A stretch of DNA of 64,000 nt from Clostridia bacterium (GTDB lineage: Bacteria; Bacillota; Clostridia; Oscillospirales; Acutalibacteraceae), in assembly GCA_024692685.1 (NCBI GenBank), contig JAILMJ010000041.1, positions 53,513 through 117,512 on the forward strand, in the 5' to 3' direction. The position numbers and the translations under genes are program-made. The notes below the pieces were generated by a model. It ran no database searches. It was not told where the DNA came from and saw nothing but the letters and a program-made list of their open reading frames with translations. Below are positions 1 through 10,562 of this stretch, piece by piece (positions within the stretch are counted from its first letter, which is position 1; every line of letters begins with the position of its first letter).

Positions 1-960
1 GGTCACGGTACTTTTATTGCCGGTCAAATAGCCGGAGTTACTCACGGCCTTCCGGTAAAAATAATGCCCGTTAAAGTTGCTGCCGATACCGACGCCTCCG
101 TAGACAGTGTTGCCGACGGGATACGTTTTGCAACCGATAACGGCGCGGATGTAATAAATCTCAGCGTCAGCGGTATCTCAAGCGATTGTGAAAAGATAGA
201 CTCGGCTGTTGAGTATGCTTTTTCAAATGGAATAACCGTTGTAGCTTGCGCCGGAAACGGTGCAACTCTGATTGATGAATACTGTCCTGCTCATAATGAA
301 TGTGCCATTACGGTATCCATGACCGATAATGAAGGAAATTTCGTAGATGCTTACTCAAATTACGGCAGGTATGTCGATGTCTGCGCTCCGGGGCTTGCCA
401 TATCGGGATATGACGTAAACAACGGTATTCATAAACTCAGCGGCACTTCAATGTCCGCCGCCTTTATATCTGCCGGAGCTGCACTTGTGAAACTTGACAA
501 TCCTTCTTACGTCAATACCCGGATTGAAGAAAAAATCAAATCCGTCTGTAAGGATTTGGGCGAAGACGGATTCGATAATTATTACGGTTACGGTATGCCT
601 GATTTCAGAGGTCTTATTGACTGTAAACTGTCAATCTCGGATTATGAAAACAGCAATGGAAGAAAGGTGCTGCCTGGTTCGTATATCACTTTCTTTGCCG
701 AGTCCGACAATTTGCCGGAGGGAAGTGAAATCACCTGGTATGTTAACGGAGATAAAATCGAAACCGGAGAAGAATGTAAGGTTGAATTTCAAAAGAACAC
801 AGAGATTTACTGTGAAAGTTCAGATTATCTCGGACGTCCGGTCAGGAGTGAAATACAGTCGGTAAAGGTCAGAAGCGGTCTCTTCGGCAGAATTGCCGCT
901 TTCTTTGCGAAACTGTTCCGGATTTCAACCGAATACGAGCAAAAAGCGCAGAACGACTGA
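1..960 (+). CDS. S8 (subtilisin-like) serine peptidase, 5'-truncated by window edge
   Basis: Frame 1 is open from base 1 (GHGTFIAGQIAG His box) to the TGA at 960; Ser box GTSMSAAFISAGAALV. Confidence 0.9.
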   Translation, partial: GHGTFIAGQIAGVTHGLPVKIMPVKVAADTDASVDSVADGIRFATDNGADVINLSVSGISSDCEKIDSAVEYAFSNGITVVACAGNGATLIDEYCPAHNECAITVSMTDNEGNFVDAYSNYGRYVDVCAPGLAISGYDVNNGIHKLSGTSMSAAFISAGAALVKLDNPSYVNTRIEEKIKSVCKDLGEDGFDNYYGYGMPDFRGLIDCKLSISDYENSNGRKVLPGSYITFFAESDNLPEGSEITWYVNGDKIETGEECKVEFQKNTEIYCESSDYLGRPVRSEIQSVKVRSGLFGRIAAFFAKLFRISTEYEQKAQND

Positions 961-975
961 AACGCGAAATAATTA

Positions 976-1010
976 ACAGCAGGTACCCTTACCGAACAGG
1001 TGCCTGCTGT
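976..1010 (+). terminator. Intrinsic terminator-like hairpin after the subtilase
   Basis: acagcaggtacc...ggtgcctgctgt, 12-bp stem with one G:U. Confidence 0.6.
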
Positions 1011-1031
1011 ATTTATTGATTAGGTTGAAGC

Positions 1032-1946
1032 TTATTTTTTATCCACCTCAAAGCCTGCGCAATAGTCTTTAACTATCTGTTCCCAGCGGTCTTCATACAT
1101 CTCCTTGATACATTCCGAGCGGTAAGATGCATAAAGTCCCTCGCCGAGTTCTTCTATATTTTCTTTTCTGACAATAAATATAACGTCGGAATATGTCAGC
1201 ACGGAAATAGTTCCGTACGGCATTTCATCAACAGAATCATAAAACCCGTCCGGATATCCCTGTGATTCTTTGCTCAGAATAATTGTGTCGGATGCCGAAT
1301 AGCCGTAAGACGAACATACATCGGAGAAAAGCTGATAGTCGCCGACGCTTGAAGCGGCAATTTCATTAAACTGGGCGATAAGGTCGGTTTTTTGCTGCTC
1401 CGTTATAGGCTTACCGTTGCTGTCGGTAAAGTATGCGCAGATGTTTCTGAAGGCAAGATAATTCGAATAGAAGTATTCCTTGTTCTTTTTTTCATTCGCT
1501 TCGTCCCTGACTCCCTTATCGAAAATACTGTTGAAAATAGCGTCCTCATAAGCTTCGGATGTCAGTATCTTATTGATTGTTTTTCTTGATATGTTTTTGC
1601 TTTCGTAAAGCTTTTTATTTCGGAGCCAGTCGTTGTTCACCCTGTCGGATACCGATACTTTTTCTGAAATCGTAAGGCTGAGACCGCGGTTTTTAAAGCT
1701 TGTATTAAAAGCAAGATATCTTGTGCACAATTCGATTGTTTTTTCTTTGATATCCTTTTCCGAGTCTGAATTGATACCGTAATCGGCAGGCCTCTGTTCA
1801 ACCCTGTTATAATAATAATTATAAACTTCTTCATCTATATCCGTGCCGGATATAACAAGGGCGGTTTTCGGCCCCCCAAATGTGCAGGAACTGAAATTCA
1901 GGACAGTAAATATCAGCGCAAACAGCAGCGCAAGCTTTCTCTTCAT
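1032..1946 (-). CDS. Lipoprotein, possibly PrsA/SurA-like chaperone, uncharacterised
   Basis: MKRKLALLFALIFTVLNFSSC lipobox; helical, charged body; start moved to the internal Met before the signal peptide. Confidence 0.55.
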   Translation of the reverse strand: MKRKLALLFALIFTVLNFSSCTFGGPKTALVISGTDIDEEVYNYYYNRVEQRPADYGINSDSEKDIKEKTIELCTRYLAFNTSFKNRGLSLTISEKVSVSDRVNNDWLRNKKLYESKNISRKTINKILTSEAYEDAIFNSIFDKGVRDEANEKKNKEYFYSNYLAFRNICAYFTDSNGKPITEQQKTDLIAQFNEIAASSVGDYQLFSDVCSSYGYSASDTIILSKESQGYPDGFYDSVDEMPYGTISVLTYSDVIFIVRKENIEELGEGLYASYRSECIKEMYEDRWEQIVKDYCAGFEVDKK

Positions 1947-2043
1947 ATTTATCACCGTTTTTTCGGAATGATTGAATTGCAATATTTTACGATACTGATT
2001 TTATCATAATACAATGTAATTTACAATAATTATAAAAAAATCT

Positions 2044-2071
2044 TTGAAATATTGAAGATTTGATGTATAAT
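2044..2071 (+). promoter_or_regulatory. Sigma-A-like promoter upstream of zapA
   Basis: TTGAAA, 16 bp, TATAAT. Confidence 0.5.
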
Positions 2072-2099
2072 ATAAGAACATTGATATAGGAGAAGTATT

Positions 2100-2435
2100 A
2101 TGGAAAAAGTTAAACTGACAATCGCCGGTGAAATATATAACCTTTCCACCGATGACAACGCGGAAAGCCTTATGGAACTCGGCGAGGATTTGAACAGAAA
2201 AATTAAAGGCCTTATGGAAACCAACGGTAAAATATCCGTCACCCAAGCCGCTGTTCTGACAGCTCTTGAATATATGGATTCATATAAGAAGTCTGAAATG
2301 ACCTGCGAAAATCTTCGCACCCAGATTCAGGATTATCTCGAAGATGCCGCAAGGTCAAGGACGGATGCCGAGATTTCAAAGCGTGAAGTTGAAAAGCTGA
2401 ACAAGGAACTCAACGCTCTCAAGTCTTCCAGATGA
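2100..2435 (+). CDS. zapA: Cell division protein ZapA
   Basis: KVKLTIAGEIYNLSTDDNAESLMELGEDLNRKI plus C-terminal coiled coil, 111 aa. Confidence 0.85.
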   Translation: MEKVKLTIAGEIYNLSTDDNAESLMELGEDLNRKIKGLMETNGKISVTQAAVLTALEYMDSYKKSEMTCENLRTQIQDYLEDAARSRTDAEISKREVEKLNKELNALKSSR

Positions 2436-4480
2436 AACCTGAGATTCTTGCTCCCGCAGGAAGTTTTGAGGCTTTGAAATCCGCCGTGAGGAGCGGAGCG
2501 GATGCTGTTTACTTCGGCGGCGAAGCTTTAAATGCGCGCAGAAATGCCTCCAATTTTTCCGATGGGGAAGTAGTCGAGGCAATTGACTATTGTCATAAAA
2601 GAAATGTCAAAGCTCACATCACGGTCAATACACTGGTTTCCGACGGAGAAGTGCCCGGTGTTATTGAAAAAATAAAAGAGTATGCCAAGGCCGGAGCGGA
2701 CGCCTTTATCATTCAGGATATAGGTCTTTCGGCCTTGGTTCGTCATATTTGCCCGGATGTTCCTTTGCACGCATCAACCCAGATGAGTGTTCAGAGTGCT
2801 GAGGGAATAAAAATACTTGAAAATATGGGCTTTTCAAGAGCTGTTTTACCAAGGGAACTGTCCGAAAAAGAAATAAAAACTATTGCTGACTCTGTGGATC
2901 TCGAGCTTGAATGCTTTGTTCACGGAGCGCTTTGCATGTGCGTTTCGGGTCAATGTCTTATGAGCAGTATTCTCGGCGGCAGAAGCGGAAACAGAGGCCT
3001 TTGCGCCCAGCCCTGCCGTCTGCCTTTCGGTGTAAATGAAAAAGGCGGGTATGCCCTGAGCCTGAAGGATTTATCACTGGTTGACAAAATATCCGCTCTT
3101 GCCGATGCGGGTGTTGATTCACTTAAAATTGAAGGCAGAATGAAACGCCCTGAATATGTTGCCGCGGCTGTCACCGCCTGCAAAAACAGTATCAGCGGAA
3201 AAGAGGATAAAGCGGTAACAAGCGCCCTTGACGCCGTATTTTCAAGGTCCGGTTTTACATCGGGTTATTTTGACGGAAAAACGGGCAGGGATATGTTCGG
3301 AATCAGAACAAAAGATGATGTCACGGGTGCCGCTCCCGTTTTAGCTTCACTGAGGAAGCTGTACGACGGTGAACAGCCTCTGATACCTGTTGATATGACT
3401 TTCGTTATGCGCAAAGGTGATTATCCTGCGCTTACCGTTCGTTCCGGAAATCATGAATGCACCTGTATATCCGAAGATCTTCCTTCGGAAGCACTGAGTA
3501 AAGAAGCAACATGTGAAAGTGTTTCTGCGCAGCTCAAAAAGTGCGGCGGCACGCAGTTCTATGCCGTTAATATAAAATGTGAAATAGACAGAGGTTTGTT
3601 TTTCTCTGTTTCGGAAATAAACAAACTCCGCAGAAACGCTCTCTGTAAACTTGAAGAAACGTTTGCTTCGGGCAAAGAACGCAGAACAGGTACGCTCCCT
3701 GAAAAGCCGCGCAAGCACAAAACGGGGGAGAAAAAGCTTCATGTAAGGTTCGGGGATTACACTCAGATTACGGGAGATTTAGCCGGCGTTGACAGAGTGA
3801 TTATTCCGCTTGACACTCCGCGTGATTTTGTTCATGGTATCCTCCGGACAGTCCCTGAGGTTGCGGTTGAAATACCGGTTAATGTTTTTTCGAATTTTGA
3901 TTATTTCGTTTCGGAAGCGCTTGAACTCAAAGAGGCGGGGGTTTCTCTTGCTGTTGCTTCCAATATTGACGGAATAGCCGTTGCAAAAAAGGCAGGCATG
4001 AAGTTCTCATCGGGGTTCGGTATGAATATCTTTAATTCATATTCCCTTCTTGAAATGGAAAAGGCGGGAGCAAAAGACTGCCTTCTTTCCTGCGAACTGT
4101 CTTTTGATGAAATTGAAGCCCTTGGAGCGGATATACCGAGAGGAGTTCTTGTTTACGGCAGATTGCCGCTTATGGTAACAAGAAATTGCCCTGTCAGAAC
4201 GAAGCTTTCCTGCGCTGAATGCGGCAAAAAAAGCAATCTGGTTGACCGTATGGGTATCAGTTTTCCGGTGAGATGTAAAAACGGATTCAGTTTTGTATAT
4301 AATTCCAGACCGCTTTGCGTTTATGATATTCAGTCCCATATAAAAGGAGTGGATTATGAACTTCTTTATTTTACGGTTGAGTCCGGATCCGAATGTTCTG
4401 AAATAATTAGCAGCTGCAAAGAAAAGAGACCTCCCGCATACGAATATACGAGAGGACTTTATAACAAGAAAGTATTGTGA
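2432..4480 (+). CDS. U32 family peptidase (collagenase-like, with DUF3656-type C-terminal region)
   Basis: MKPEILAPAGSFEALKSAVRSGADAVYFGG, ELECFVHGALCMCVSGQCLMSS, NRGLCAQPCR; ATGA overlap with zapA. Confidence 0.92.
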   Translation: MKPEILAPAGSFEALKSAVRSGADAVYFGGEALNARRNASNFSDGEVVEAIDYCHKRNVKAHITVNTLVSDGEVPGVIEKIKEYAKAGADAFIIQDIGLSALVRHICPDVPLHASTQMSVQSAEGIKILENMGFSRAVLPRELSEKEIKTIADSVDLELECFVHGALCMCVSGQCLMSSILGGRSGNRGLCAQPCRLPFGVNEKGGYALSLKDLSLVDKISALADAGVDSLKIEGRMKRPEYVAAAVTACKNSISGKEDKAVTSALDAVFSRSGFTSGYFDGKTGRDMFGIRTKDDVTGAAPVLASLRKLYDGEQPLIPVDMTFVMRKGDYPALTVRSGNHECTCISEDLPSEALSKEATCESVSAQLKKCGGTQFYAVNIKCEIDRGLFFSVSEINKLRRNALCKLEETFASGKERRTGTLPEKPRKHKTGEKKLHVRFGDYTQITGDLAGVDRVIIPLDTPRDFVHGILRTVPEVAVEIPVNVFSNFDYFVSEALELKEAGVSLAVASNIDGIAVAKKAGMKFSSGFGMNIFNSYSLLEMEKAGAKDCLLSCELSFDEIEALGADIPRGVLVYGRLPLMVTRNCPVRTKLSCAECGKKSNLVDRMGISFPVRCKNGFSFVYNSRPLCVYDIQSHIKGVDYELLYFTVESGSECSEIISSCKEKRPPAYEYTRGLYNKKVL

Positions 4481-4481
4481 T

Positions 4482-5585
4482 TTATCCGATAACAAGCATT
4501 TTCTCAGCCTCTTCACGGGTAAGACTGCCCGGGGATGACTTGAAGTTTCCGGGTATAACGTCACTCCATCTTCCCGAAAAAATATGTGCTTCATCAGGAG
4601 AGATTTTAACACCGTTAAGGTCAGTAAGTGATGCTATCACGGACTTGACGGTGTCTTTTTCTGCTGTCATTTTTTCGAACGCAGACATTTTTTCAGGCGA
4701 AAATTCAGCGCATCTGTCAAGAAAATATCCTTCAAAAGCGGCGCAGGCCATACCATGGGGAACGCCGAAGTTTTCGGTTAAAACATAACCGAGTGGATGC
4801 GGAAAACAGGTCCCGCAGGTGTTTATGACAAGTCCCGCATATATTGACCCGTAATAAAGTCTGTTCCTTATATCCTTATTTAGTTCCTTACCGTTTTTAA
4901 GGTCGACAAGGCAGGAATAAATCTCCGGTATACATTTTTCGGCAAAGAGTCTCTCAACGCCTTCGCACTTTACGGTGAAAAAGCCCTCAACGGCGTGCGC
5001 GAAGGCATCAAGCGCAGTTGATACCGTTGAGCGCAGGGGAAGCGAATAGGTGTATTTCGGATCGAGAAATGATATTTTTGCGTAGCAGTCGGGTCCCTTT
5101 ATGCTCTTTTTTATACCTGTTTCATCATTGGTCAGCACTGCAACTGCAGTAACCTCACTGCCTGTTCCCGCGGTTGTTCCTATCAGAGCGACAGGGAGGG
5201 GAGGATTATCATAAACCCTTTTGTAGATATCCGACGGTGAGAGTTCAGGGTTTGAGGCGTATATCGCAATTGCCTTTGATGAATCCAGAGCTGAGCCTCC
5301 TCCTATACCGAGAATGAAATCAGCGCCGGTTTCACGCGCCTGCTGACCTGCGCTGTAGCAGGAGGAAAGTAAAGGATTTTCACCGATTCCTGAAAAAACG
5401 GAGTATCCTATACCTTCGTTTTTAAGGTATTTCTCTGCGTCGTCAAGAGCACCGGATTTTCGGGCTCCGCTTTTCCCGGTCACAATCAGGCAATTGCTGC
5501 CGAGTTCTTTGAGTAAACCGGAGTTTTCCGCAAGTGCGTTTTCTCCCCATATACAACGCGTGGGCATATATACATTATAGGTCAT
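4482..5585 (-). CDS. Iron-containing alcohol dehydrogenase
   Basis: GGGSALDSSKA, GTTAGTGSEVT, CFPHPLGYVLTENFGVPHGMACA metal-binding His motifs. Confidence 0.9.
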   Translation of the reverse strand: MTYNVYMPTRCIWGENALAENSGLLKELGSNCLIVTGKSGARKSGALDDAEKYLKNEGIGYSVFSGIGENPLLSSCYSAGQQARETGADFILGIGGGSALDSSKAIAIYASNPELSPSDIYKRVYDNPPLPVALIGTTAGTGSEVTAVAVLTNDETGIKKSIKGPDCYAKISFLDPKYTYSLPLRSTVSTALDAFAHAVEGFFTVKCEGVERLFAEKCIPEIYSCLVDLKNGKELNKDIRNRLYYGSIYAGLVINTCGTCFPHPLGYVLTENFGVPHGMACAAFEGYFLDRCAEFSPEKMSAFEKMTAEKDTVKSVIASLTDLNGVKISPDEAHIFSGRWSDVIPGNFKSSPGSLTREEAEKMLVIG

Positions 5586-5675
5586 TTCTGTTCCGCCTTT
5601 CCTGTTTATCGATATCCACTAAATTAATTATATTGTTATAAATATAAAAAATCAATAATATTTTATATCTTCTTG

Positions 5676-5704
5676 TTGAAAGTGCGGATAAAATGTATTA
5701 AAAT
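5676..5704 (+). promoter_or_regulatory. Sigma-A-like promoter upstream of apbE/rnf operon
   Basis: TTGAAA, 17 bp, TAAAAT, 27 bp before the start codon. Confidence 0.5.
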
Positions 5705-5731
5705 AATTATTAATAGTATAATTGGGGAAGT

Positions 5732-6748
5732 ATGATGAAAGATAAGCCGGTAAGGAAACTGTATATATTGCCTTTTGTTTGCCTCATAATCTGCGCCGTT
5801 GTTTTCGGTGTGTATGCCGGTAACCGTTTCGGCGAAGACAGTATCGAATTTTTTGCCATGGATACCTATTGTACCGCAAAAACAAATGGCGCAAAAGCGG
5901 AAAAAGTTAACAACAGTATAAAAGAACTTGTAAAAAAGCTCGACGCTGATGTACTTTCAAGGCAGAATGAATCCTCGCTCGTTTATTCTCTGAATGAGAA
6001 CCGCGGCGGCCCGATTACCGAAATAAAGGATTATCTCGAAGTTATGAATAAAGTTTGCCGTGACAGCGGCGGGGCTTTTGACTATACACTCGGTAAGGTC
6101 AGTGACCTATGGGATTTCGGCGGAAACCCGCAGGTTCCCGGCGATGATGCTCTTGAAACGGTCCTTTCTTCATGCGGCGCTGATAAAGTTATTATTTCAT
6201 ACGGCTCTGTTTCTTTTCCCGAAGGATTAAGTCTTGATTTCGGCGCATGCGGTAAAGGAATCGGTCTTGACGAAATCAGAGATAACATCCTTGATGAAGG
6301 CGGTATCAAATCGTCGGTAGTCAGCCTCGGAGGGAGTATTCTTCTTTACGGTAACAGGGATTTTACCGTCGGCATACGCAACCCCGAAAGTATTACAGGC
6401 TACGTTGCAACCTTAAATTTACCTGCCTGCTGTGTTTCTACCTCGGGAAACTATGAAAGATACTTTGAAGAAAACGGCAAACGGTATCATCATATTCTGG
6501 ATCCCAAAACCGGATACCCTGTTGATAACGGTCTGGTCAGTGTAACTGTAGTGTCGGACAGCGGAATACTGTCGGACATTCTCTCAACTGCGTGTTTCGT
6601 GCTTGGTCTTGACAAAGGAATGAGTCTTGCCTCCAAATACGGCTGCACTGCCGTGTTCATAGATGATAATAAATGTATTACCGCATCAAAAGCGCTTGAA
6701 GGCAAAGTAAAAATCAATGCTGACAGTTATACTTTGAGGTTTCAATGA
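5732..6748 (+). CDS. apbE: FAD:protein FMN transferase (ApbE)
   Basis: FFAMDTYCTAKT, LDFGACGKGIGLDEI, HHILDPKTGYP motifs; N-terminal hydrophobic segment. Confidence 0.92.
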   Translation: MMKDKPVRKLYILPFVCLIICAVVFGVYAGNRFGEDSIEFFAMDTYCTAKTNGAKAEKVNNSIKELVKKLDADVLSRQNESSLVYSLNENRGGPITEIKDYLEVMNKVCRDSGGAFDYTLGKVSDLWDFGGNPQVPGDDALETVLSSCGADKVIISYGSVSFPEGLSLDFGACGKGIGLDEIRDNILDEGGIKSSVVSLGGSILLYGNRDFTVGIRNPESITGYVATLNLPACCVSTSGNYERYFEENGKRYHHILDPKTGYPVDNGLVSVTVVSDSGILSDILSTACFVLGLDKGMSLASKYGCTAVFIDDNKCITASKALEGKVKINADSYTLRFQ

Positions 6749-7116
6749 AATTAAAACTTTTCAGAAAAGCTGATATTATCATAATAGCGGCTGTTATTGC
6801 GGTTTCCGGAGTTTTTATTCTGTTAAATTCATTTGATGATTCTTCCCTTAACGCAGAAATAACTGTTAACGGCAAACTCTATGAAACAGTTGATTTAAAT
6901 GCAGTTAACGGAAAACGGGTTATAATCCCGGATACGGATCCTCATGTTGTGATTGTAGCGGAAAAAGGGAAAATCAGGTTTGAATCCGCCGAATGTAAAG
7001 ATAAAATATGTGTAAAAGCCGGAAATCTTACCCATAAGGGAGATGTAGCCGTCTGCCTGCCTTCGGGTACTGTAATCAGCATAACGGATTCCGCAACAGA
7101 CGCCGTAACATATTGA
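6745..7116 (+). CDS. NusG domain II-containing protein, membrane-anchored
   Basis: N-terminal TM then VIVAEKGKIRFESAECKDKICVKAGNLTHKGDVAVCLPSGTVI (typical NusG-II pattern); ATGA overlap with apbE. Confidence 0.8.
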   Translation: MKLKLFRKADIIIIAAVIAVSGVFILLNSFDDSSLNAEITVNGKLYETVDLNAVNGKRVIIPDTDPHVVIVAEKGKIRFESAECKDKICVKAGNLTHKGDVAVCLPSGTVISITDSATDAVTY

Positions 7117-7125
7117 GGATTTTGG

Positions 7126-7653
7126 ATGAAGAATAATATTGCATACAAAACGGCACTGGGGGCTATCCTCTGTGCCCAGGCAATCGCCCTGAGTTTTCTT
7201 GAAGGGCTGATTCCGGCAATCCCGTTTATGCCTCCCGGAGCTAAACCCGGTTTTTCAAATATCATCACTATGTTCGCCGCCGACAGTCTCGGCTTTCCGA
7301 TGGCTATGATTATAACCCTCGTCAAGAGCGGATTCGCGTTTATCACCAGGGGCGCGACAGCTTCTCTGATGAGTTTGTCGGGCGGTGTTCTTTCAACGGT
7401 TATTATGTATCTGCTGATAAGATACGCAAGTGAAAAGACGGGTTTAACTGGCATTTCCGTTATCGGCGCGCTCTGTCATAACGCCGGTCAGCTTTTTTGC
7501 TCAGCAATACTTACGGGAAATTCAAAAACTTTTTACTATGCGCCCGTTCTCGCCGTTTTTGCAGTTTTAACAGGCGTGCTGACAGGCGTAATACTAAAAG
7601 CGGTTTATCCCGCTTTGGAGAAGCAGAAAAAATATTTATTTCATATACATTAA
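7126..7653 (+). CDS. Gx transporter family protein (heptaprenyl diphosphate synthase component I-like membrane protein)
   Basis: LGAILCAQAIALSFLEGLIPAIPFMPPGAKPGFSNIITMFA multi-TM. Confidence 0.8.
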   Translation: MKNNIAYKTALGAILCAQAIALSFLEGLIPAIPFMPPGAKPGFSNIITMFAADSLGFPMAMIITLVKSGFAFITRGATASLMSLSGGVLSTVIMYLLIRYASEKTGLTGISVIGALCHNAGQLFCSAILTGNSKTFYYAPVLAVFAVLTGVLTGVILKAVYPALEKQKKYLFHIH

Positions 7654-7672
7654 GGACAAGGAGGAGATCAAT

Positions 7673-9022
7673 ATGTCCGGCATACCCAAAGGGGTGCTGA
7701 CTGCCGTCAAAAAAGTAAGAGGCGGAGTCAGGGTTGACCATTGTAAAAACACAATGGATTCAGAAGTAGTCAGGATCCCCACTCCGCAGACTGTCGTCAT
7801 TCCGATGCAGATGAGTATCGGGGCGCCTTGCGAGCCGCTTGTTAAACCCGGAGATGAGGTTTCGGTCGGCCAGCTTATAGGCGACACCGAGAAATTTGTC
7901 AGTGCGCCGATTCATGCATCGGTGTCCGGTATTGTCAAGGCTGTCGGAGACGTAAAAATGCCCACGGGAGTTCTTGCTAAGGCTGTTACCATTGAGTCAG
8001 ACGGTGAGATGAGGCTGTTTGAAGGCGTTGAACCGCCGAAGGCCGATACCCGTGAGGATTTCATCAAAGCTGTTCGAAACAGCGGTCTTGTAGGCCTTGG
8101 AGGAGCGGGTTTCCCCACTCACGTGAAACTCAGTTTTTCCCCTGATAAAAATATTGATACTCTCATTATAAACGCTGCCGAATGCGAGCCGTATATCACG
8201 GTTGATTACAGAGAATGTATTGAGAATTCCTGGGATATTCTTTCCGCCGTTTACACGATAAAGGAAATTCTCGGTTTTAAAAAAGTCATCATTGCGGCTG
8301 AGGATAATAAGCCGGAAGCGTTTAATGTGCTTAAAAGAATCGCCGATAAAGATATTGATGTCGGCAATGAAGTGCGCCTTATGGTACTTAAATCAAAGTA
8401 TCCGCAGGGAGCGGAGAAGATGATGGTTCAATCCGCAACCGGCAGAAAGGTTCCCCCGGGAAAACTTCCGGCGGATGTAGGCTGCGTTGTTATGAACGTT
8501 GCATCCGTTGCGTTTATTTCAAGGTATCTAAAAACCGGCAAACCTCTTGTCAGCAGGTCTCTTACTGTTGACGGTTCGGCAATAGCAGAGCCTAAAAATG
8601 TCAGGGTCCCAATCGGTACAATGATTTCCGAAGTGATTAATTTCTGCGGCGGATACAAAGAACAGCCGTATAAACTTATTACCGGCGGACCTATGATGGG
8701 ACTTTCTGTTGTCGGCGACGATTTCCCGATTCTGAAGCAGAATAATGCCATTCTTGCCTTCGGGAAGGAAGACGCCATATTAAAGAACGAAACCGACTGT
8801 ATTCATTGCGGACGCTGTGCGGCAGCCTGTCCGCTCAGCCTTACTCCGACAAATATTGTCAGGGCGGCCAAAATAAGAGATGTTGCCGCGCTTGAGAGAA
8901 TAGGCGTGAATGTCTGTATGGAATGCGGAAGCTGTGCTTATTCCTGCCCCGCAGGTATGCCGCTTGTACAGTATATGAGACTGGGCAAATCCATTTTGAG
9001 AGAGGAGGCGGCAAAGAAATGA
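7673..9022 (+). CDS. rnfC: Rnf electron transport complex subunit C
   Basis: GLVGLGGAGFPTHVKL, INAAECEPYITVDYRE, two 4Fe-4S motifs CIHCGRCAAACPLSL and CMECGSCAYSCPAG. Confidence 0.95.
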   Translation: MSGIPKGVLTAVKKVRGGVRVDHCKNTMDSEVVRIPTPQTVVIPMQMSIGAPCEPLVKPGDEVSVGQLIGDTEKFVSAPIHASVSGIVKAVGDVKMPTGVLAKAVTIESDGEMRLFEGVEPPKADTREDFIKAVRNSGLVGLGGAGFPTHVKLSFSPDKNIDTLIINAAECEPYITVDYRECIENSWDILSAVYTIKEILGFKKVIIAAEDNKPEAFNVLKRIADKDIDVGNEVRLMVLKSKYPQGAEKMMVQSATGRKVPPGKLPADVGCVVMNVASVAFISRYLKTGKPLVSRSLTVDGSAIAEPKNVRVPIGTMISEVINFCGGYKEQPYKLITGGPMMGLSVVGDDFPILKQNNAILAFGKEDAILKNETDCIHCGRCAAACPLSLTPTNIVRAAKIRDVAALERIGVNVCMECGSCAYSCPAGMPLVQYMRLGKSILREEAAKK

Positions 9023-10002
9023 TAAACGGTGAAAAACTGACTGTAAGTGCCTCCCCCCATTTCAGGGCAAAATCGTCAACACGCAAAATAATGCTCGATG
9101 TCATCATTGCTCTGGTTCCAGCTCTTATAGCAAGCACGGTTATTTTCGGTCTCCGAGCACTTATGATTACCTGTGTTTCGGTCATAACCTGTGTTCTGTT
9201 TGAGTATGTTTTCAGAAAACTGTCAAAGAAGAGCACAACAATAGGCGATTTGAGCGCGGTGGTAACCGGTATCCTGCTTGCATTCAACCTGCCGTCAACC
9301 ATTCCCGTGTGGATGGTCATTCTCGGCGATATGTTTGCAATAATAATCGTCAAGCAGTTCTTCGGAGGAATAGGGCAGAATTTCGTCAATCCCGCAATAG
9401 CAGGCAGAATTTTTATGCTCCTTTCATTCTCGGGACGTATGTCATCGTGGTCGGAGCCTTGTTCCGGCTTTATGAACCTCGGCGGAGCAGATGCCATCAG
9501 CGGTGCAACTCCTCTTGTTGAAGAGAGTGAGAATCTGCCTTCTCTTATTGATATGCTTCTCGGTATCAGAGGCGGATGTCTTGGTGAAACCTGCATAATC
9601 GCACTTTTAATCGGCGGCATATATCTTCTTTTCCGCAAGGTTATAACTCCGGTTATTCCTCTTTCCTTCATATGCACTGTTGCTGTTGTAATGCTCATTA
9701 AAGGCCGCGGAGATTTTACTTTCGTTGCCTATCAGCTTATGAGCGGCGGACTCATTCTCGGCGCAATATTTATGGCAACAGATTACGCAACAAGTCCGAT
9801 AACATTTAAGGGAAAAATCATTTTCGGTATCGGGTGCGGACTTATCACATGTTTAATTCGCCTGTTCGGTTCTTTGCCCGAGGGTGTATCATATTCAATT
9901 ATCCTTATGAATATTCTTTCTCCTCTCATCGAGAGAGCAACAACACCCAAACCCTTCGGTACTGTTAAGGAAAAGAAAACGAAGGAGGCGGCAAAAGCAT
10001 GA
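9019..10002 (+). CDS. rnfD: Rnf electron transport complex subunit D
   Basis: Start set at ATG 9019 overlapping rnfC; VSASPHFRAKSSTRKIMLDVIIALVPAL, FVNPAIAGR, DAISGATPL. Confidence 0.93.
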   Translation: MINGEKLTVSASPHFRAKSSTRKIMLDVIIALVPALIASTVIFGLRALMITCVSVITCVLFEYVFRKLSKKSTTIGDLSAVVTGILLAFNLPSTIPVWMVILGDMFAIIIVKQFFGGIGQNFVNPAIAGRIFMLLSFSGRMSSWSEPCSGFMNLGGADAISGATPLVEESENLPSLIDMLLGIRGGCLGETCIIALLIGGIYLLFRKVITPVIPLSFICTVAVVMLIKGRGDFTFVAYQLMSGGLILGAIFMATDYATSPITFKGKIIFGIGCGLITCLIRLFGSLPEGVSYSIILMNILSPLIERATTPKPFGTVKEKKTKEAAKA

Positions 10003-10562
10003 GCAAGATAAAAACCTATGTTGTGCCTACAATCACACTGTTTCTGATTTGCCTTGTTTCCGCTTTTCTTCTCGGCCTTACCAACGAGGCAACCAAAGGA
10101 ACAATAGAAGCAAACGACCTCAGAGCAAAACAGGAAGCTCAGAAATCCGTTCTTCCCGAAGGCGTGGATTTCAGCGAAGAAGGCGAAAATGAATTCGGCT
10201 CCTATGCCGTGGCCAAGGATGCCGACGGCAAAACAGTCGGCTATGCCGTCACGGCCACGGGTAAAGGCGGTTACGGCGGAGATATCGACCTGATGGTCGG
10301 TATTGATAACGAAGGCGTTGTTCGGAATATAAGCTTTTTGAGCATTGAGGAAACACCGAGTATAGGTATGAAACTCAAATCAAATATGAATTTCCTTAAA
10401 CAGCTCTTCGGTCTAAGCGGTTCAGCTGCGCTTACAAAAAACGGCGGCACAGTGATTGCAGTCACAGGCGCAACCAAAACGTCAACCGGCATTACAAATG
10501 CAGTCGACAATGCTTTGCATTGCTACAGTATTATCAACGGGGAGGTGAAGAACGATGGCTGA
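9999..10562 (+). CDS. rnfG: Rnf electron transport complex subunit G (FMN-binding)
   Basis: N-terminal TM; flavinylation-type motif VTGATKTSTGITNAV. Confidence 0.93.
   Translation: MSKIKTYVVPTITLFLICLVSAFLLGLTNEATKGTIEANDLRAKQEAQKSVLPEGVDFSEEGENEFGSYAVAKDADGKTVGYAVTATGKGGYGGDIDLMVGIDNEGVVRNISFLSIEETPSIGMKLKSNMNFLKQLFGLSGSAALTKNGGTVIAVTGATKTSTGITNAVDNALHCYSIINGEVKNDG

Noticed and set aside
8859-9698. Minus-strand 279-aa ORF opposite rnfC/rnfD
   Set aside because: Antisense to conserved Rnf genes; no motif.
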